Positions 21,461 through 31,081 are shown, numbered from the stretch's first letter. The stretch is 64,000 nt of DNA from G965220205 sp965220205 (GCA_965220205.1 OZ244812.1:248001-312000); one strand, 5' to 3'. Numbers and translations are program-made. The notes: a model not told the origin generated them from the letters alone.

Positions 21461-22726
21461 CTAGAGGCGGAATCTCCAGAACGAGCGGGCGAACACCGCA
21501 ACCAACAAGAGCGCGCTGAGGCCCGTCAGCCCGCCTGCCAGCCACGCCGTGCTGACGCTGAAGGCCTCTGCCAAGAGCCCGGCGACGAATCCGCCGAGCG
21601 GCTGCAACCCGACGTCCAGCATGAAGAGGCCCATCACGCGCCCGCGCATCTCGTCGGGCGTCGTCGCCTGCAAGATGGTGTTGATCGTCGTCATGACGCC
21701 GATGAAGAAGAGTTGCTGGGCGGCGAGGACGGCCGCCGCGAGATAGAGGGACTCGATCTGAGACATGATGATGAGCATCAGGGCGGACGCAGCCACCGAT
21801 ACGATCACGAGGCGGCCCTTCTGCCGCATACGGCTGAAGCGCGCGATGATGATCGTGCCGACGAACCCTCCGACGCCCATGGCGGTGAACAGCACTCCCA
21901 GCGCGCCGCCCTCCTCGTCGCCGATTACGACTGCCGCGTAGACCGGCATCTGCGTCGTGATGAACGACATCAGCGTGAACATGGGGATGAAGCTCAGCAG
22001 CATGGCCGTCAGCGCGGTGTTGTTGCTACGGACGTACCGGAGCCCGTCCACGAAGTCCCTGGCCCATGACTGCGTCTTCGACCCTCGCGGCGCCATGGCG
22101 TACGTGGGGCGGAAGGGGACGAGCGCCACGAGCACGCCAAGGTAGAGGAGGGCTTGGAGCAGGAAGTTGACGCCCGGCCCGAGTAGCACGATGAGCGCCC
22201 CGCCGATGGCCGGTCCGACCATGCGCATCGAGTTGAACGCCATCGAGTTGAGCGCAATGGCGTTCATGAGGGACTCGCGGGGCACGGAGTTGCCGACGAG
22301 CACCTGCCGGAGTGGGTTGTTGAGGCTCCACGCGACGCCCGTCAGGAACGAGAACGCGTACAGGTGCCACACGGCGAGGACGTTCGCGAGGACCACGGCC
22401 GCGAACGCCAACGCCAGCGCCACGAGCACAACGTGGTCGAGCATGAGCAGGCGCCGCCGGTCGAAGCGGTCTGCGATAACGCCGCTGAGGGGGGCGGACA
22501 GCATCGGGACCGCGCGCACGCCCATCACGAGCGCCACCTGCACCGGCGATTTCGTGATGTCATAGGCGAGCCAGCCGAGGGTCACCTGCTGGACCCAGTT
22601 GCCTGAGCTCGTGAAGATCGTCGTCAGCCAGAGAAGGCGAAAGTTGCGGTAGCCAAGCGCGGCAAATGTCGAGCGCCATCCCGTGAGGGGGGGCGCGGTC
22701 TCGCCCGTATGAGTGGCGCGGTTCAT
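21461..22726 (-). CDS. MFS transporter (MFS_3/EntS-like)
   Basis: A 421-aa, 12-helix major facilitator. The N-terminus FAALGYRNFRLLWLTTIFTSSGNWVQQVTLGWLAYD is typical of the MFS_3/EntS branch of drug and siderophore exporters, with the motif-A loop ADRFDRRRLL. Its ATG overlaps the stop of the phosphoesterase gene (ATGA, 22723-22726), so it is the last gene of a coupled operon with yvcK. Substrate unknown. Confidence 0.9.
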   Translation of the reverse strand: MNRATHTGETAPPLTGWRSTFAALGYRNFRLLWLTTIFTSSGNWVQQVTLGWLAYDITKSPVQVALVMGVRAVPMLSAPLSGVIADRFDRRRLLMLDHVVLVALALAFAAVVLANVLAVWHLYAFSFLTGVAWSLNNPLRQVLVGNSVPRESLMNAIALNSMAFNSMRMVGPAIGGALIVLLGPGVNFLLQALLYLGVLVALVPFRPTYAMAPRGSKTQSWARDFVDGLRYVRSNNTALTAMLLSFIPMFTLMSFITTQMPVYAAVVIGDEEGGALGVLFTAMGVGGFVGTIIIARFSRMRQKGRLVIVSVAASALMLIIMSQIESLYLAAAVLAAQQLFFIGVMTTINTILQATTPDEMRGRVMGLFMLDVGLQPLGGFVAGLLAEAFSVSTAWLAGGLTGLSALLLVAVFARSFWRFRL

Positions 22727-23706
22727 CGCGCTTCGCTGCCGTCGGCTCCGCTCGCGTCGGGCGCCCTCAGCTCCAGCACAGTGACCTCTGGCCGGGCGAA
22801 GAAGCGCAACGGCACGACCGTCGTGGCAAGACCCGGGCTGACGTGCATGAACGTTTGCGCTCGCTCGATGAGCCCTGATGGTCGGGGCAGGGGGTATCGA
22901 GTGCCGGTCGTCGGCGTCAGCCAGGGCCCCAGCCGCACCTGGCCTCCGTGGGTGTGTCCGCTCAGAACGAGCGGTACGCCCCTTCGCGAGGCCTCCTCGA
23001 GGATGTCCGGGGAGTGGCACAGCATGAGGACCGAGCTCATGTCCTCAATCCCCTGTAGTGCCCCGTCGATGTCGTCGGCGCCGCTGAACCGGTCGTCGAG
23101 GCCGACGACGTGCAATGTTCCGCTGCCGACGGGCAGCGACACCGACGAATTGGCGAGCATGATGAGGCCCGCATCCTCGAGCAAGCCCATGACGGCGCGG
23201 GAATCGAAGTGGTGACGTCGTCGCCAGCGGCCGTCGGTGGGGAGCTTGCGCGTGTGATAGCGGTGGTCATGGTTTCCCAGGACGCCGACCACCGTACGCG
23301 ACGCGCTGATCTCCCGGAGTACGGAGCGGGCGTGGTCGATGCCGGAAGGACCGGCCAAGAAGTCGCCGGTGATGACGGTCAGGTCGGCGTCGACGCGGCT
23401 CGCCTGGCGTAGGAACGCCGCCACACGCCGGGTGGAGTGACCGATGTGCAAGTCTGAGATGTGGAGAACGCGGACGCCGTCGAGCGATGGGCTCCATGTA
23501 TGCAGACGCGCTGCGAGGCGGCGGATGCGCAACCACCGCGGCTCCACTGCGTACGCATAGGCCAACAGCGCCGCGAGAACTCCCAGGACGGCGAGAACCA
23601 GCAGCGTGAGCGGCCGCCGGCCCCGGCTCGTCGTCGGGCTGCTCATCGAAACGCGGGCCTCGGAGGAACGGGTCTTCTTGCGCCGCGGTAATCGCAACCC
23701 GCTCAT
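22723..23706 (-). CDS. membrane-anchored metallophosphoesterase (YkuE/YaeI-like)
   Basis: A 327-aa protein with one N-terminal membrane helix (about residues 32-52). The calcineurin-type metal motifs are in order: ISDLHIGH, TGDF, GNHDH, CHSPD and SGHTHGGQ, which matches the YkuE/YaeI family acting on phosphodiesters of lipids or nucleotides. It overlaps both neighbours by 4 bp (ATGA). Active site faces outside if the helix is an anchor, as in relatives. Confidence 0.9.
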   Translation of the reverse strand: MSGLRLPRRKKTRSSEARVSMSSPTTSRGRRPLTLLVLAVLGVLAALLAYAYAVEPRWLRIRRLAARLHTWSPSLDGVRVLHISDLHIGHSTRRVAAFLRQASRVDADLTVITGDFLAGPSGIDHARSVLREISASRTVVGVLGNHDHRYHTRKLPTDGRWRRRHHFDSRAVMGLLEDAGLIMLANSSVSLPVGSGTLHVVGLDDRFSGADDIDGALQGIEDMSSVLMLCHSPDILEEASRRGVPLVLSGHTHGGQVRLGPWLTPTTGTRYPLPRPSGLIERAQTFMHVSPGLATTVVPLRFFARPEVTVLELRAPDASGADGSEAR

Positions 23707-25010
23707 GACCGGGCGATCCGGAGGATGGCCGCTGCGAGCTTGCGCGGGTCGTGGCGGCTCGGGAACGACTCGTCGAGTAGGTCTCGAAAGACGACTCGGG
23801 TCGAGTCCCGGTCCAGTGGTCTGTTGAGCGTCACGGGCTCTTGTTCGAATCTGGGCGCAAGCGGCTGAATGTGATTGTTCACCAGGAAGTGGGTAGGGGG
23901 CGCCCCCGAGTGCTCCTCGAACACACGGAGGTGGTCTTCCGCCGATAGCCCGTCGGTCTCGCCGTGCTGCGTGGCGATGTTGCAGACGAACACCTTGGGG
24001 GCCTTCGACCTGCGGACCGCCTCGCTCATGCCCGTGACGAGGAAGTTGGGCAGCACGCTCGTGTAGAGGCTCCCCGGGCCCATGACGATTACCTGGGCCT
24101 CGTCGATGGCGGCTATCGCCGCGGGGTTAGCGGGCGCCGTTCCCGGCTCCAGCCACAGCTGCTCTAGGGGCTCGCCTGCGTGACCGATGGCGCTCTCGCC
24201 GTCCAACACGATTCCGGACGCCGTGCGCGCCTTGAGGCGCAGGTCGGACGCGACGCTCGACGGCGCCACTTGTCCGTGCACGACGAGGAGCTTGGCCGCC
24301 GCCTGGAGGGCGTCGTGGAAGTTGCCTTCGGTATGCACCAACGCGGCGATGAGCAGGTTGCCGAGGTTGTGTCCTTCGAGGCCGAGACCGGCTTCGAACC
24401 GGTAAGTGAGAGCCCGCTCCATCAGCGGCTCGGACTCGGAGAGCGCGATGAGGCACTGGCGAGCGTCTCCGGGCGGCGAGATGTTGAGCTCCGAGCGGAG
24501 TCTCCCGGAGCTCCCGCCGTCGTCCGCCACGGTGACGACGGCCGTGATGTTGTCGGTGTGCTCCTTCAGGCCGCGCAGCGCTGTGGAGAGGCCTGTGCCG
24601 CCGCCGATGGCGACGACGCGCAGGCCGCCGCTGCGGGCGCGATGCCGCGAGAGGCTGTCGACGATGCCCCGTTGTCCCTGCGTGTATCGTGCGCCTTGAG
24701 CGACGCGCCGGTAGAACATGAGCGCGGAGCCAACGACCATGAGCATCCCGATGCCGCCGAGGCCCGCGCCACGGGCAACCGGCCCGAGCGAACCGGAGAG
24801 GTCGATAGCTCGGCCAACGCGGGCAACCCATGTAGTCTCGCTGAGCTCGAAGAAGGCTGTCGCTATGCCCAGCGCGACAATCAGCACCCCGGCGACGCCG
24901 AGGAGCAGCCAGCGCTTCAGCCCGATGCCGGGCCGCAGCAGCAACAGGAACCATGCGGCGAGCGGCATTGCTCGGGGGTCTCGGTCGGGGCGTCGGATCA
25001 AGTCGCGCAA
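23703..25010 (-). CDS. yvcK: YvcK-family protein (gluconeogenesis factor/CofD-like) with membrane helices
   Basis: A 435-aa protein. After about 115 residues with two hydrophobic helices comes the YvcK/CofD-like fold with VVAIGGGTGLSTALRGLK, TVADDGGSSGRLR and PPGDARQCLIALS. YvcK proteins bind UDP-sugars and govern carbon flux and cell-wall synthesis in Gram-positives. The membrane extension appears in Chloroflexota. The 5'-most start is TTG 25010; ATG 24968 is an alternative. First gene of the operon with the phosphoesterase and MFS genes. Confidence 0.9.
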   Translation of the reverse strand: MRDLIRRPDRDPRAMPLAAWFLLLLRPGIGLKRWLLLGVAGVLIVALGIATAFFELSETTWVARVGRAIDLSGSLGPVARGAGLGGIGMLMVVGSALMFYRRVAQGARYTQGQRGIVDSLSRHRARSGGLRVVAIGGGTGLSTALRGLKEHTDNITAVVTVADDGGSSGRLRSELNISPPGDARQCLIALSESEPLMERALTYRFEAGLGLEGHNLGNLLIAALVHTEGNFHDALQAAAKLLVVHGQVAPSSVASDLRLKARTASGIVLDGESAIGHAGEPLEQLWLEPGTAPANPAAIAAIDEAQVIVMGPGSLYTSVLPNFLVTGMSEAVRRSKAPKVFVCNIATQHGETDGLSAEDHLRVFEEHSGAPPTHFLVNNHIQPLAPRFEQEPVTLNRPLDRDSTRVVFRDLLDESFPSRHDPRKLAAAILRIARS

Positions 25011-25163
25011 CCTTTGAGGACGAACCTCAGCTGCCAGGGTCGTGGCTCTAGTGTACCTGTCGGCGTGCGCGCCGGTTGCCGCCGCGGCTGGCGCGCGGGC
25101 GACGGGCTGCTAGGGAGTCTCCGAATAGCTCCGTGGATGCGGCATAGTCACGTAGCCCTCCCA

Positions 25164-25357
25164 CTCTTACTCCTCCGCCCCCGGCTCTGCGGGGAGGATT
25201 GCTCTTACTCCTCCGCCCCTGGCTCTGCGGGGGAGGATTACTCTTACTACTCCGCCCCCCGGCTCTGCGGGGAGGATTGCTCTTACTCCTCCGCCCCCGG
25301 CTCTGCGGGGGAGGATTGCTGTTACTCCTCCGCCCCCGGCTCTGCGGGGGAGGATTG
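25164..25357. repeat. five tandem 38-39-bp hairpin units
   Basis: Five head-to-tail copies beginning CT(C/G)TTACTCCTCCGCC. Each contains CCTCC-GCCCCC, a short GGCTCTGC loop and GGGGG-AGG, so each can fold into a GC hairpin, followed by ATT(G/A). The last copy continues into GAGGAGGGGG, like the end of the hairpin in the 159-bp repeat at 26.9 kb. No spacers, so not CRISPR. Sits between yvcK and the sat-cysC pseudogene. Confidence 0.85.
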
Positions 25358-25402
25358 AGGAGGGGGCCTGCTGAAAGCATCAGCGAGTTGTCCAGAGGCT
25401 TC

Positions 25403-26673
25403 CTAGGCGTCGGGATCCGGCCCGATGTAGCCGGCCTGCCGCAGGTGATCGAGCACGAGCTCCACGCCTTGCTCGGGCTCGATATCGGTCGTGTCCACGA
25501 CGATCTCGGCGTGCTCGGGCGTTTCGTACGGGTCGTCGACGCCGGTGAATCCGGTGAGGAGGCCTGCGCGCGCCTTGGCGTAGAGTCCTTTGCGGTCCCG
25601 CGCTTCGCATACCTCGACGGGCGTAGCGACGTGGACTTCGACGAAGCCCCCGTAGGCGCCGACCATCTCGCGGACTTCGCGCCGCACTGTGGTGTAGGGA
25701 GCGATTGGCGCGCAGACGGCCACGCCCCGGTGCTTCGTGATCTCGCTGGCGACGTAGCCGATCCGCTGATGTTGAGGTCGCGGTGCTCCTTGGAGAAGCC
25801 CAGTTCACTGGAGAGATTCTTGCGCACGAGGTCGCCGTCGAGCAGTGTCACAGGCCTGGCGCTGACCTCCATGAGCTTGACCATCAACACATTGGCCAGC
25901 GTGGACTTGCCCGAGCTCGGCAGACCCGTGAAGAAGACGGTGAACCCCTGCTGGCTGCGGGGCGGGTAGGCTTGCCGCAGTACGCTCATGACTTCCGGGT
26001 AGGAGAACCATTCCGGCGCCTCCGCGCCGTCGGCGAGCCGTTGCCGCAGGTCCGTGCCCGATAGCAAGAGCACGCTGCTGCCCGGCTTGACCTCCGATTG
26101 CGGCTGGTACTGGTCGATATCCTCGACGTACACCATCTCTTGGAACTCGACCACCTCGATGCCGAGCTCGTCCCGGTGCTCGCGGATGAGCTCCTGCGCG
26201 TCGTAGGGTCCGTAGAAGGGCTTCCCGGAGCGGTCGGCGCCCGGCCCTGCGTGGTCCCGGCCCACGATGAAATGGCTGCACCCGTAGTTCTTGCGGATGA
26301 TGGCGTGCCACACGGCCTCGCGCGGCCCGCCCATACGCATGGCCAGCGGCAGCAGGCTCAACTCCGTGGAGTGGCTGGCGTAGCGGTGGAGAATGGCTTC
26401 GTACGTCCGCACGCGGACGAAGTAGTCCACGTCGCCCGGCTTGGTCATGCCGACGACGGGGTGAATGCGCCATAAACCCGTCGAGCGGCGAGAAGCCGCC
26501 GCTCAGGAGTAGCTCGGCGTCGCACACCTGCTTCTCGGTCAGGTCCCAGGACTGGAGTCCGAGGGCCTCGTGCCGTAGCGCGGGGAGACGCGACTCCGCG
26601 CCATGAGCGGCTTGAGCTGCCCGCCATGGGCCTCGATGAGTGCTGATGCTGCGGTCTCGTTGCTGGTTGTCAC
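25403..26673 (-). pseudogene. decayed fused ATP sulfurylase-APS kinase
   Basis: Homology runs through three frames. From GTG 26673, an N-terminal ATP sulfurylase start (HGGQLKPLMARS), shifted near 26592 into CDAELLLSGGFSPLDGFM. At 26464-26476 this joins directly to HPVVGMTKPGDVDYF, so about 130-150 residues of the catalytic core are missing and the frame changes. The rest (GCSHFIVGRDHAGPG, EWFSYPEV) leads into the APS kinase P-loop GLPSSGKST. A further 1-base deletion near 25767 breaks GFSKEHRDLNI from the remaining kinase part, which ends at TAG 25403. It cannot make a working enzyme as read. Confidence 0.85.
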
Positions 26674-26863
26674 GGGTAAAGATCCTTCGATGTCGGAGAT
26701 TGGCGCACGACGATTAGCGCGCCCGTCGGCGCGCGGAAGAGCAGGGGCCTGGCCGTTGCTTCGGTCCAGTCCGCCCGCGGGTCTACCTACAGTATGGGAA
26801 GGAGGCCGTTATCGGCGTCACTGCGCCCTAGCATACCCTCGGCGCGCCGAACGGGCAACCGCG

Positions 26864-27222
26864 CCCCGTCCATTCCCGTGCCCCGACGCGGGCATCCATG
26901 CCCCATCCCCGCCGCCGTTTGGCCTCCTCCCCCAACGGGGGAGGATTGAGGTGGGGGGAACGACGTGCTCTCGGGCTGCGCAAGTGGCGCGGGCAGCGAG
27001 TCCATGGAGCCATAGGCGCCTCGCCCCGTCATGCCCGTGCCCCGACGCGGGCATCCATGCCCCATCCCCGCCGGCGTTTGGCCTCCTCCCCCAACGGGGG
27101 AGGATTGAGGTGGGGGGAACGACGTGCTCTCGGGCTGCGCAAGTGGCGCGGGCAGCGAGTCCATGGAGCCATAGGCCCCTCGCCCCGTCATGCCCGTGCC
27201 CCGACACGGGAATCCATGCCCT
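26864..27222. repeat. 159-bp tandem repeat, two full copies plus part
   Basis: The block CCCCGACGCGGGCATCCATG starts at 26881, and again at 27040 and (one base changed) 27199, an exact 159-bp period. Each full unit carries a CCTCCTCCCCC...GGGGGAGGATTGAGG hairpin. The two full units are almost identical, so the duplication is recent or conserved by conversion. Confidence 0.85.
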
Positions 27223-27427
27223 TGCTCTCAGGCTGCGCGCGAGCCCCCGGCGCGACATCCGCCCCTCCCCCCAACGCCCCCAACTCCCTATCATGCCTGT
27301 TGAAGCCTGTCCTGAGCCCGTCGAAGGGGGCTTCCGAAACACGCGGCGCTGGCGCCCCCGGCCCGCCAGCCCCATTTACGAGTAAATGTCGCAAAATGTC
27401 GCAGAATGTCGCACTATTTCGATCCTC

Positions 27428-27455
27428 CACTCGTAAACTCTGCAATTTACGAGTG
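27428..27455. repeat. perfect 10-bp inverted repeat
   Basis: CACTCGTAAA (27428-27437) and TTTACGAGTG (27446-27455) around an 8-nt loop. Related half-sites occur at about 27375 and at 20322-20348. Either a terminator-like structure or part of a dispersed element. Confidence 0.5.
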
Positions 27456-27662
27456 AAAAACCTCACGTTTTTGGCCGAAACCTGGCCATTTTGGCCCGTT
27501 TCCGTTCATTTCCGGGGTTCAGGGCACTCATAGGTGTAGGAGCCTCCGGCCATCCGGTTGTGAATGAACGTTACGAACGCGCTTGCTCCGCACGGTATCC
27601 TGAGGGGAAGTAACGGAGCGGGTGCGGCGTGCGAGTCGGCTCGAACGAGAAGGAACAGCGCG

Positions 27663-28601
27663 GTGACCGGTCTGGCGGACGAGATTCAGCGGCTCAAGGG
27701 CGAGCGCAACGCGGTCATCTTGGCGCACAACTACCAGGTCGGCGATGTCCAGGACGTGGCCGACTTCGTGGGCGATTCGCTAGGTCTGTCGAGACAAGCC
27801 GCTGAGACGGACGCGGACGTGATCGTCTTCTGCGGCGTGCACTTCATGGCGGAGACTGCGGCCATCCTCTCGCCGGACAAGCGCGTGCTGCTGCCGGACC
27901 TTGACGCGGGCTGCTCGTTGGCCGACTCGATCACCGGGGCCCAGTTGCGGACGTGGAAGGAGGAGCACCCCGGAGCGGTCGTCGTCTCGTACGTCAACAC
28001 GACCGCGGAGGTGAAGGCGGAGAGCGACTATTGCTGTACGTCGGCGAACGCCGTGGCGGTGGTCGACGCGATCCCGCCGGAGCGCGGGGTGCTGTTCCTG
28101 CCCGACATGTTCCTGGGCAACCACGTGAAGAAGATGACCGGCCGGAAGAACATCTCCGTGTGGTGGGGCGAGTGCCATGTCCATGCGGCGGTGCGTCCCG
28201 AGCTCATGCAGGCGCGGGAGGCGCATCCTGCGGCCGAACTGATGGTGCACCCGGAGTGCGGGTGCACGACCCCGGCGATGTACTACGCCGCCGAGGGCGA
28301 CCCGTCGATGGCGGGCGCGCACATCCTGTCGACGGGCGGCATGTTGCGGCACGCCCACGAGTCGTCGGCGAACGAGTTTGTCGTCGCGACCGAGACGGGC
28401 ATCCTCCACGGACTTCGCAAGCAGGAACCGGCCAAGACGTTCCACGCCGTGGCCGAGTCGATGGTCTGCTGGTTCATGAAGATAATCACGCTGGAGAAGG
28501 TCCGCCGCAGCCTCGCGGAGGACGTGTTCGAGGTCACGGTGCCGATGGACGTCAGCGCCCGCGCGCGGCTGCCCATCGAGCGGATGCTGGCCATCGCGTG
28601 A
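27663..28601 (+). CDS. nadA: quinolinate synthase
   Basis: A 312-aa enzyme that condenses iminoaspartate with dihydroxyacetone phosphate to quinolinate in de novo NAD synthesis. It has the AHNYQ motif, and the three 4Fe-4S cysteines are those in DAGCSLAD, HPECGC and ESMVCWFMK. GTG 27663 has AGGA eight bases upstream and gives a normal N-terminus; the frame is open up to ATG 27564. No nadB or nadC is adjacent. Confidence 0.95.
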   Translation: MTGLADEIQRLKGERNAVILAHNYQVGDVQDVADFVGDSLGLSRQAAETDADVIVFCGVHFMAETAAILSPDKRVLLPDLDAGCSLADSITGAQLRTWKEEHPGAVVVSYVNTTAEVKAESDYCCTSANAVAVVDAIPPERGVLFLPDMFLGNHVKKMTGRKNISVWWGECHVHAAVRPELMQAREAHPAAELMVHPECGCTTPAMYYAAEGDPSMAGAHILSTGGMLRHAHESSANEFVVATETGILHGLRKQEPAKTFHAVAESMVCWFMKIITLEKVRRSLAEDVFEVTVPMDVSARARLPIERMLAIA

Positions 28602-28714
28602 GGGCGTCCCGCTCGCCCGGCGCTTCCTTCATGTAGTCCCATGGGATGAGGACGCGCGCGTCTGACGCTGTGCGCGCTCGCGTCGAATGGCCGCACGCTG
28701 CTAGGCTATAGGGC

Positions 28715-29986
28715 ATGCCGCAAATGCTTGGAGATGTCCTAAGAGCCTTTCGCCCCGGGCAGATGCCCCCTGTGCTCGCGTGGGTGGTGTCGGTCATCGG
28801 CGTGCCGATTCTGTTGATTGCGTTGGTGAACGCCTTGACGGAGCCGGCGCCGGCAGGCCCGCCAACAGTCGAAGCGGGGGCGGGCGAGACGGCAGATCCG
28901 GACGCAGTGGGCGGCGCGGCGACGCCGAGTCCGGGCATCATCGACAACCTCCCTTCGGCGAGGGACCCGCGCACGGGGATCTTCTCGGCGGGGGACCCGC
29001 GCACGGGGATCTTCAATCCCACTGCCGGCGCCGGCGCAACGAGCGCCACGGCAAGGCAGACGTGCAGTTCGACGCTGTGCAACGTGACGTTCTACGGCCT
29101 GTTGTTCGGCTCGGCCGCGGGCGTCGTCGTGGTCGCGTTCCTCAAGAAGCGAAGGCTCAAGGTGTGGCTCCCCCTCAGCGCAGTGGCGCTAGTGCTGGGC
29201 ATCGGGCAGCCGTTCATCACACCGGTGACAGTACTGGCGGCGCTAGCGCTCTCAGCCCGGCCGGATCTGAACAGCATGGACCCGGACGAGGCGCAGCTAG
29301 TCGCCGAAGAGGAAGAAACCGCGCGGCGCGCATACGAGGTGGACAGCGCCAAGCGCGCGGGGACGGCCCGCGAAGGCCAATTCCGCGTGATGACGTGGCT
29401 GTCGCGCGTGACTTCCGAGATCGACGCGGCCGCGGCGCGCCACGAGTGGTCGAAGATTCACACGGGTCTCGTGCCGCTTGCCGAGATCAAGGTTGAACTC
29501 AACCGTATGTACATCCCGCTCACCGACGCGTCCAAGGCGTCGTGGCGGCGGGCGCTGGAGTCGATCGGCGCCTACGAGAAGGCGGTGCGCCGCGGCGTGA
29601 CGCTGGGCGTTCAAATTGAGTATCACCCGCCCCTGGAGCAGGACGGGTTCTTCGCGAGAGGCGCTCAGCGCAAGATTGCCAAGCGGGACGCGAGGGTCGC
29701 TGAGGAGATTCGCAAAGCTGGAAACATCCTCGAGGACTCAACGTTGTACATTGGCTACTCGCGAGAGGAGCTGCTAGGGCCGAATGGGCCCGCGCCCGAG
29801 ATGGCGGTTGCCCCGCTCGAAGCGGCCGCCGCGCCCGCGGCCGCCGCTTCCGCGCAGGCGGAGCCGGCCGTGGTCGACGCGGCCGGGCTCCCGGTGGAGT
29901 CGCTACGCGAGCAGTCGCCGTTGCCTCCGCCGCCGCGCGCCAACTGGCGTCGTCCGGAGCGCGGCCATCGCCGCCGCCGCTTCTAG
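28715..29986 (+). CDS. membrane protein, function unknown
   Basis: A 423-aa protein with helices near residues 20-41, 125-143 and 150-185. Between the first two is a Pro/Gly/Ala-rich stretch containing a duplicated DPRTGIF motif (a 30-bp tandem repeat at DNA level). The region after about 190 is charged and helical. The C-terminal 70 residues are Ala/Pro-rich, ending in an Arg-rich tail (RRPERGHRRRRF). No family recognised. Codon pattern and absence of a better frame support a real gene. Confidence 0.65.
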   Translation: MPQMLGDVLRAFRPGQMPPVLAWVVSVIGVPILLIALVNALTEPAPAGPPTVEAGAGETADPDAVGGAATPSPGIIDNLPSARDPRTGIFSAGDPRTGIFNPTAGAGATSATARQTCSSTLCNVTFYGLLFGSAAGVVVVAFLKKRRLKVWLPLSAVALVLGIGQPFITPVTVLAALALSARPDLNSMDPDEAQLVAEEEETARRAYEVDSAKRAGTAREGQFRVMTWLSRVTSEIDAAAARHEWSKIHTGLVPLAEIKVELNRMYIPLTDASKASWRRALESIGAYEKAVRRGVTLGVQIEYHPPLEQDGFFARGAQRKIAKRDARVAEEIRKAGNILEDSTLYIGYSREELLGPNGPAPEMAVAPLEAAAAPAAAASAQAEPAVVDAAGLPVESLREQSPLPPPPRANWRRPERGHRRRRF

Positions 29987-30061
29987 CGGAAGCGCGCTCC
30001 TCTTGTGCTGGACCGGCCCGCGCCCGCTAGCTCGCTCGCATCGCAGAGACCGTCGGGAACT

Positions 30062-30147
30062 GGGGAAGTGTCGGAATGGCAGACGAGCATGACTTAGGAT
30101 CATGTGCCCGCAAGGGCGTGCGGGTTCGAGTCCCGCCTTCCCCACCA
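30062..30147 (+). tRNA. tRNA-Leu (anticodon UAG)
   Basis: Class II tRNA with acceptor GGGGAAG/CTTCCCC, discriminator A and encoded CCA. The anticodon stem CATGA/TCATG encloses CTTAGGA (anticodon TAG). Long variable arm and T arm GCGGG-TTCGAGT-CCCGC. Confidence 0.95.
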
Positions 30148-30233
30148 ACTGGACAAAATCGCGAACCTTCCGTTGAGGTTCGTTCTGGACGTGTAATCAG
30201 CAACACATCCACGATGGATAGGGGCTAACAGTT

Positions 30234-31028
30234 GTGGACAAGCGACTAGCGGTTAATCGCAACAACTGGAACGAGCGCACACCTGCTCACGCGGTCTCAG
30301 ACTTCTATGACGTAGCTGGGTTCAAGGCTGGCCGGATAACGCTAACCGACATCGAGCGGCAGGAGGTTGGCGACGTATCCGGCAAGACGCTCCTCCATCT
30401 CCAGTGTCACTTCGGGTTGGACACGATGTCGTGGTCGCGGCTGGGCGCGAAGGCGACGGGGGTAGATTTCTCAGATGCCGCAATCGGCCTGGCTCGCGCG
30501 CTCAACGAGGAGTTGGGGTTGGGGGTTCGATTTATCTGCTCCAACATCTACGACCTACCGGACGCGCTGGAAGAGCAGTTCGACATCGTGTTCACCTCTT
30601 ACGGCGTCCTGAACTGGCTGCCCGACGTCGCCAGATGGGCTGAGGTCGTGAGCAACCACCTCAAGCCGGCGGGCGTGTTCTACATCGTGGAGTTCCACCC
30701 GTTTGCGGATGTGTTCGAGCCGTCGGAGTCGGGCGACATGGCGCCGACGTACGGGTACTTCCATCACGAACTGTTCTTCGAGGGCGGCGAACCAAGCTAC
30801 GCGAGCAAGGAGATAATCGAGACGCCGACCTACGAGTGGCCGCACAGCCTGAGCGATATCGTCTGTGCGCTGATTGACGCAGGGTTGAGGATCGAGTTCC
30901 TGCACGAGTTTCCATTCACTTGCTACCAAGCCTACTCCGTGATGGAGCGGGGCGACGACGGCTGGTGGCGGCTTCCGAAGCACAACGAGAGCTTTCCGCA
31001 GATGTTCTCGATAAGGGCGACCAGATGA
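30234..31028 (+). CDS. class I SAM-dependent methyltransferase
   Basis: A 264-aa protein. Motif I is LLHLQCHFGLDT, followed by the acidic motif GVDFSDAAI, NIYDLPD and the post-motif FTSYGVLNWLPD, all typical of the Methyltransf_11/25 fold. The C-terminal region has FTCYQAYSVMERGDDGWW. GTG start. Alone after the tRNA, so the substrate is unknown. Confidence 0.85.
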   Translation: MDKRLAVNRNNWNERTPAHAVSDFYDVAGFKAGRITLTDIERQEVGDVSGKTLLHLQCHFGLDTMSWSRLGAKATGVDFSDAAIGLARALNEELGLGVRFICSNIYDLPDALEEQFDIVFTSYGVLNWLPDVARWAEVVSNHLKPAGVFYIVEFHPFADVFEPSESGDMAPTYGYFHHELFFEGGEPSYASKEIIETPTYEWPHSLSDIVCALIDAGLRIEFLHEFPFTCYQAYSVMERGDDGWWRLPKHNESFPQMFSIRATR

Positions 31029-31055
31029 GTGGCGCCAGATTCAACAGCCGTAAAC

Positions 31056-31081
31056 GGCCCGCCGGGTCGGGCCCTTATTCT
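31056..31081 (+). terminator. possible terminator after methyltransferase
   Basis: Six-bp stem GGCCCG (31056-31061) with CGGGCC (31068-31073), then CTTATTCT. Short stem, so weak support. Confidence 0.35.

Larger units (their letters stand above)
26674..27662. other. repeat-rich intergenic region, about 1 kb
   Basis: This contains the 159-bp tandem repeat (26864-27222), a CCTGTCCTGAGCCCGTCGAA palindromic-family element near 27304-27329, three ATGTCGC units at 10-bp spacing (about 27385-27413) and a CACTCGTAAA/TTTACGAGTG hairpin (27428-27455). Long open frames here translate the repeats on both strands and look non-coding. The nadA promoter should lie near its end. Confidence 0.55.

Noticed and set aside
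25164..25357. CRISPR-like array
   Set aside because: Regular repeats but no variable spacers and no cas genes; each unit is a simple hairpin.
25048..26448. 466-codon frame through the APS kinase region
   Set aside because: Only its first part matches ATP sulfurylase-APS kinase. After the frame change near 25767 it translates out of frame and then reads the hairpin array (repeated NPPPQSRGRRSKS). Treated as part of a pseudogene.
26787..27533. overlapping 130-210-codon frames on both strands
   Set aside because: They translate the 159-bp tandem repeat in several frames equally well; no start signals or domains.
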